Shown piece by piece: positions 7,162 to 8,238 of a DNA stretch of 8,238 bases. Source of the stretch: Prevotellaceae bacterium (lineage in GTDB: Bacteria > Bacteroidota > Bacteroidia > Bacteroidales > UBA932). Positions within the stretch are counted from its first letter, which is position 1; every line of letters begins with the position of its first letter. A model generated the notes under the pieces. The model worked only from the letters and a program-made list of their open reading frames with translations, was not told where the DNA came from and made no database searches. The position numbers were made by a program, and so were the translations under genes. The stretch covers positions 1-8,238 of the forward strand of contig JAIRKX010000129.1 in assembly GCA_031259805.1 (NCBI GenBank), read 5' to 3'.

Positions 7162-7254
7162 CCGCCTGTGAACAATACTCCCGACCCGCTCCCTCAGGAA
7201 AGAAAACGGGCGAGAGACAAATCAACAACGAAACAACAAAACAACGAAACAACC
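7162..7254 (+). promoter_or_regulatory. A/C-rich leader of nagB
   Basis: The 93-bp gap before nagB ends in a tract made almost only of A and C (7223-7254). It contains a 14-bp direct repeat, AACAACGAAACAAC, at 7224-7237 and 7240-7253, ending one base before the ATG. Such unstructured, A-rich leaders replace the Shine-Dalgarno sequence in Bacteroidota, so this supports the start at 7255. An in-frame GTG at 7168 would add 29 residues rich in charged and polar amino acids that have no counterpart in NagB. No TTTG/TAnnTTTG promoter is visible, so nagB is probably read from upstream. Confidence 0.5.
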
Positions 7255-8046
7255 ATGAGGGTTATCATACAAAACAAACCGGAAGAAGTCGCCGAATGGA
7301 CAGCCGACTATATCGTGTCGAAAATTCGGGCGCATCAACAGCAGAGCGCCGCGCCTTTTGTGCTTGGTTTGCCTACCGGCTCTACGCCGATGCAGACCTA
7401 TGCCGAATTAATCAAACGGTATCGCACCGGTGCGGTATCGTTTGCCAATGTCGTTACCTTTAACATGGACGAGTACGTAGGCTTGCCCGAAGAACATCCC
7501 GAGAGCTATCATTCGTTTATGTGGCGGCATTTTTTCAGTCAGATAGACATCCGTGCGGAGCACGTTCATATTTTAAACGGCAATGCATCCGACCTTATGC
7601 AGGAATGCATTTCGTACGAAGAACAGATTAAGCAGGCCGGCGGCATCCGGCTATTTTTAGGCGGCGTCGGCCCCGACGGGCATCTGGCCTTCAACGAGCC
7701 GTTCTCCTCGCTCGCCTCCCGGACGCGCGTCAAGACCCTGACGATGGATACCATCGCGGCCAACTCCCGCTTCTTCGACAACGACCCCGCCAAAGTACCC
7801 CGGCAAGCGCTCACTGTCGGCATCGCCACCGTACTCGACGCCGACGAAGTGGTTATCCTTGCCACCGGCCACAACAAAGCCCGCGCCATCCGCCACCTCA
7901 TCGAAGGCGGCTACAATCACGCATGGACAGCCAGCGCCCTGCAAATACACCCCCACAGCATCGTCGTCTGCGACACCCCGGCGGCATACGAACTGAAGGT
8001 CGGAACATACCGATACTTCAGGGAAATCGAAGGAATTGAGCATTGA
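7255..8046 (+). CDS. nagB: Glucosamine-6-phosphate deaminase
   Basis: NagB isomerises and deaminates glucosamine-6-P to fructose-6-P plus ammonia, the last committed step of amino-sugar catabolism. From the ATG at 7255 the protein has 263 residues (E. coli has 266) and aligns almost without gaps to E. coli NagB from residue 1 (MRVIIQNKPEEVAEW). Catalytic residues fall at the same numbers: Asp72 in FNMDEY, and Asp141, His143 and Glu148 in GGVGPDGHLAFNEP. Phosphate and substrate contacts are kept in LPTGSTP (39-45), with Arg172 and Lys208. Residues of the E. coli GlcNAc-6-P allosteric site are also present: Ser151, Arg158, Lys160, Thr161 and Tyr254, so allosteric activation is plausible. A longer form from GTG 7168 is unlikely. 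It is the last gene before the 3' tandem array and supplies the deaminase activity that the upstream paralogous domain seems to lack. Confidence 0.97.
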   Translation: MRVIIQNKPEEVAEWTADYIVSKIRAHQQQSAAPFVLGLPTGSTPMQTYAELIKRYRTGAVSFANVVTFNMDEYVGLPEEHPESYHSFMWRHFFSQIDIRAEHVHILNGNASDLMQECISYEEQIKQAGGIRLFLGGVGPDGHLAFNEPFSSLASRTRVKTLTMDTIAANSRFFDNDPAKVPRQALTVGIATVLDADEVVILATGHNKARAIRHLIEGGYNHAWTASALQIHPHSIVVCDTPAAYELKVGTYRYFREIEGIEH

Positions 8047-8073
8047 GAATGAGGAGAGAAAGGCGAATTTTAG

Positions 8074-8231
8074 AGGGGCATCCCCCCTATAAGCAGAAGG
8101 GGCACCCCCCTATAAGCAGGAGGGGCATCCCCCTATAAGCAGGAGGGGCATCCCCCTATAAGCAGGAGGGGCATCCCCCTATAAGCAGGAGGGGCACCCC
8201 CCTGTAAGCAGGAGGGGCATCCCCCTGTAAG
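8074..8231. repeat. 23-bp tandem repeat array, about seven units
   Basis: Units start at 8074, 8098, 8121, 8144, 8167, 8190 and 8213. The first is 24 bp (one extra C), the next five are 23 bp, and the last is cut short at 8231. Units at 8121, 8144 and 8167 are identical. Units 2 and 6 have CAC for CAT, and units 6 and 7 have TGTAAG for TATAAG. Each unit contains AGGGG-CATC-CCCCT (or the CAC variant), able to form a 5-bp GC stem with a 4-nt loop, followed by TATAAGCAGG. It begins 27 bp after the nagB stop. There is no T-run, so a standard intrinsic terminator is not supported. The period is not a multiple of three, so it is unlikely to be coding. Confidence 0.92.
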
Positions 8232-8238
8232 AAATAAG

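Noticed and set aside
7168..7254. A GTG start extending nagB by 29 residues.
   Set aside because: NagB homology begins exactly at the ATG at 7255. The extension is low-complexity and comes from the A/C-rich leader.
8074..8097. The first repeat unit as a rho-independent terminator for nagB.
   Set aside because: The stem is only 5 bp and is followed by TATAAG, not a T-run.
8049..8140. A 29-codon frame after nagB reading into the tandem repeats.
   Set aside because: The 23-bp period shifts frame every unit and gives an early stop in the third unit. No start context or homology supports it.
8074..8231. A CRISPR array.
   Set aside because: The repeats are directly abutting with no unique spacers, and no cas gene is present.

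Overview
The window suggests a member of the Bacteroidota, most likely Bacteroidales. Three things point there. The promoter upstream of the first gene matches the Bacteroidota consensus (TTTG, 19 bp, TAnnTTTG). Gene starts lack Shine-Dalgarno motifs and instead follow A-rich leaders. The gene families (a GH109 lipoprotein, and a fusion of a NagB-like and a LmbE-like domain) are typical of that phylum. The genus cannot be read from the sequence.

Layout: positions 1-383 are non-coding. They hold GC-rich nested inverted repeats (1-137), two copies of a 31-bp hairpin-bearing repeat (144-227), and a promoter (319-349). Six plus-strand genes follow with short gaps: galK (galactokinase), galM (aldose 1-epimerase), a GH109-type Gfo/Idh/MocA lipoprotein (candidate alpha-N-acetylgalactosaminidase), a NahK-like anomeric N-acetylhexosamine kinase, a NagB-like/LmbE-like fusion protein, and canonical nagB (glucosamine-6-phosphate deaminase). 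The window closes with a tandem array of about seven 23-bp units (8074-8231), each able to form a short hairpin. No RNA gene, transposase, CRISPR array or convincing intrinsic terminator was seen.

The genes read as one catabolic cluster for galactose and N-acetylhexosamines, the sugars of mucin O-glycans and blood-group-A-type glycans. The lipoprotein would release GalNAc outside the cytoplasm. Inside, GalM and GalK handle galactose, and the NahK-like kinase makes HexNAc-1-phosphate. The LmbE domain of the fusion could remove acetyl groups, and NagB converts glucosamine-6-P to fructose-6-P and ammonia. No transporter, galT/galE, nagA or regulator is in the window, so the pathway as drawn is an inference.

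The most interesting point is the fusion protein. Its NagB-like half has Gln where the two key active-site residues (Asp141 and His143 of E. coli NagB) should be. The next gene is a fully canonical NagB with catalytic and allosteric residues at the same numbering as E. coli. The fusion is therefore probably not a second deaminase.
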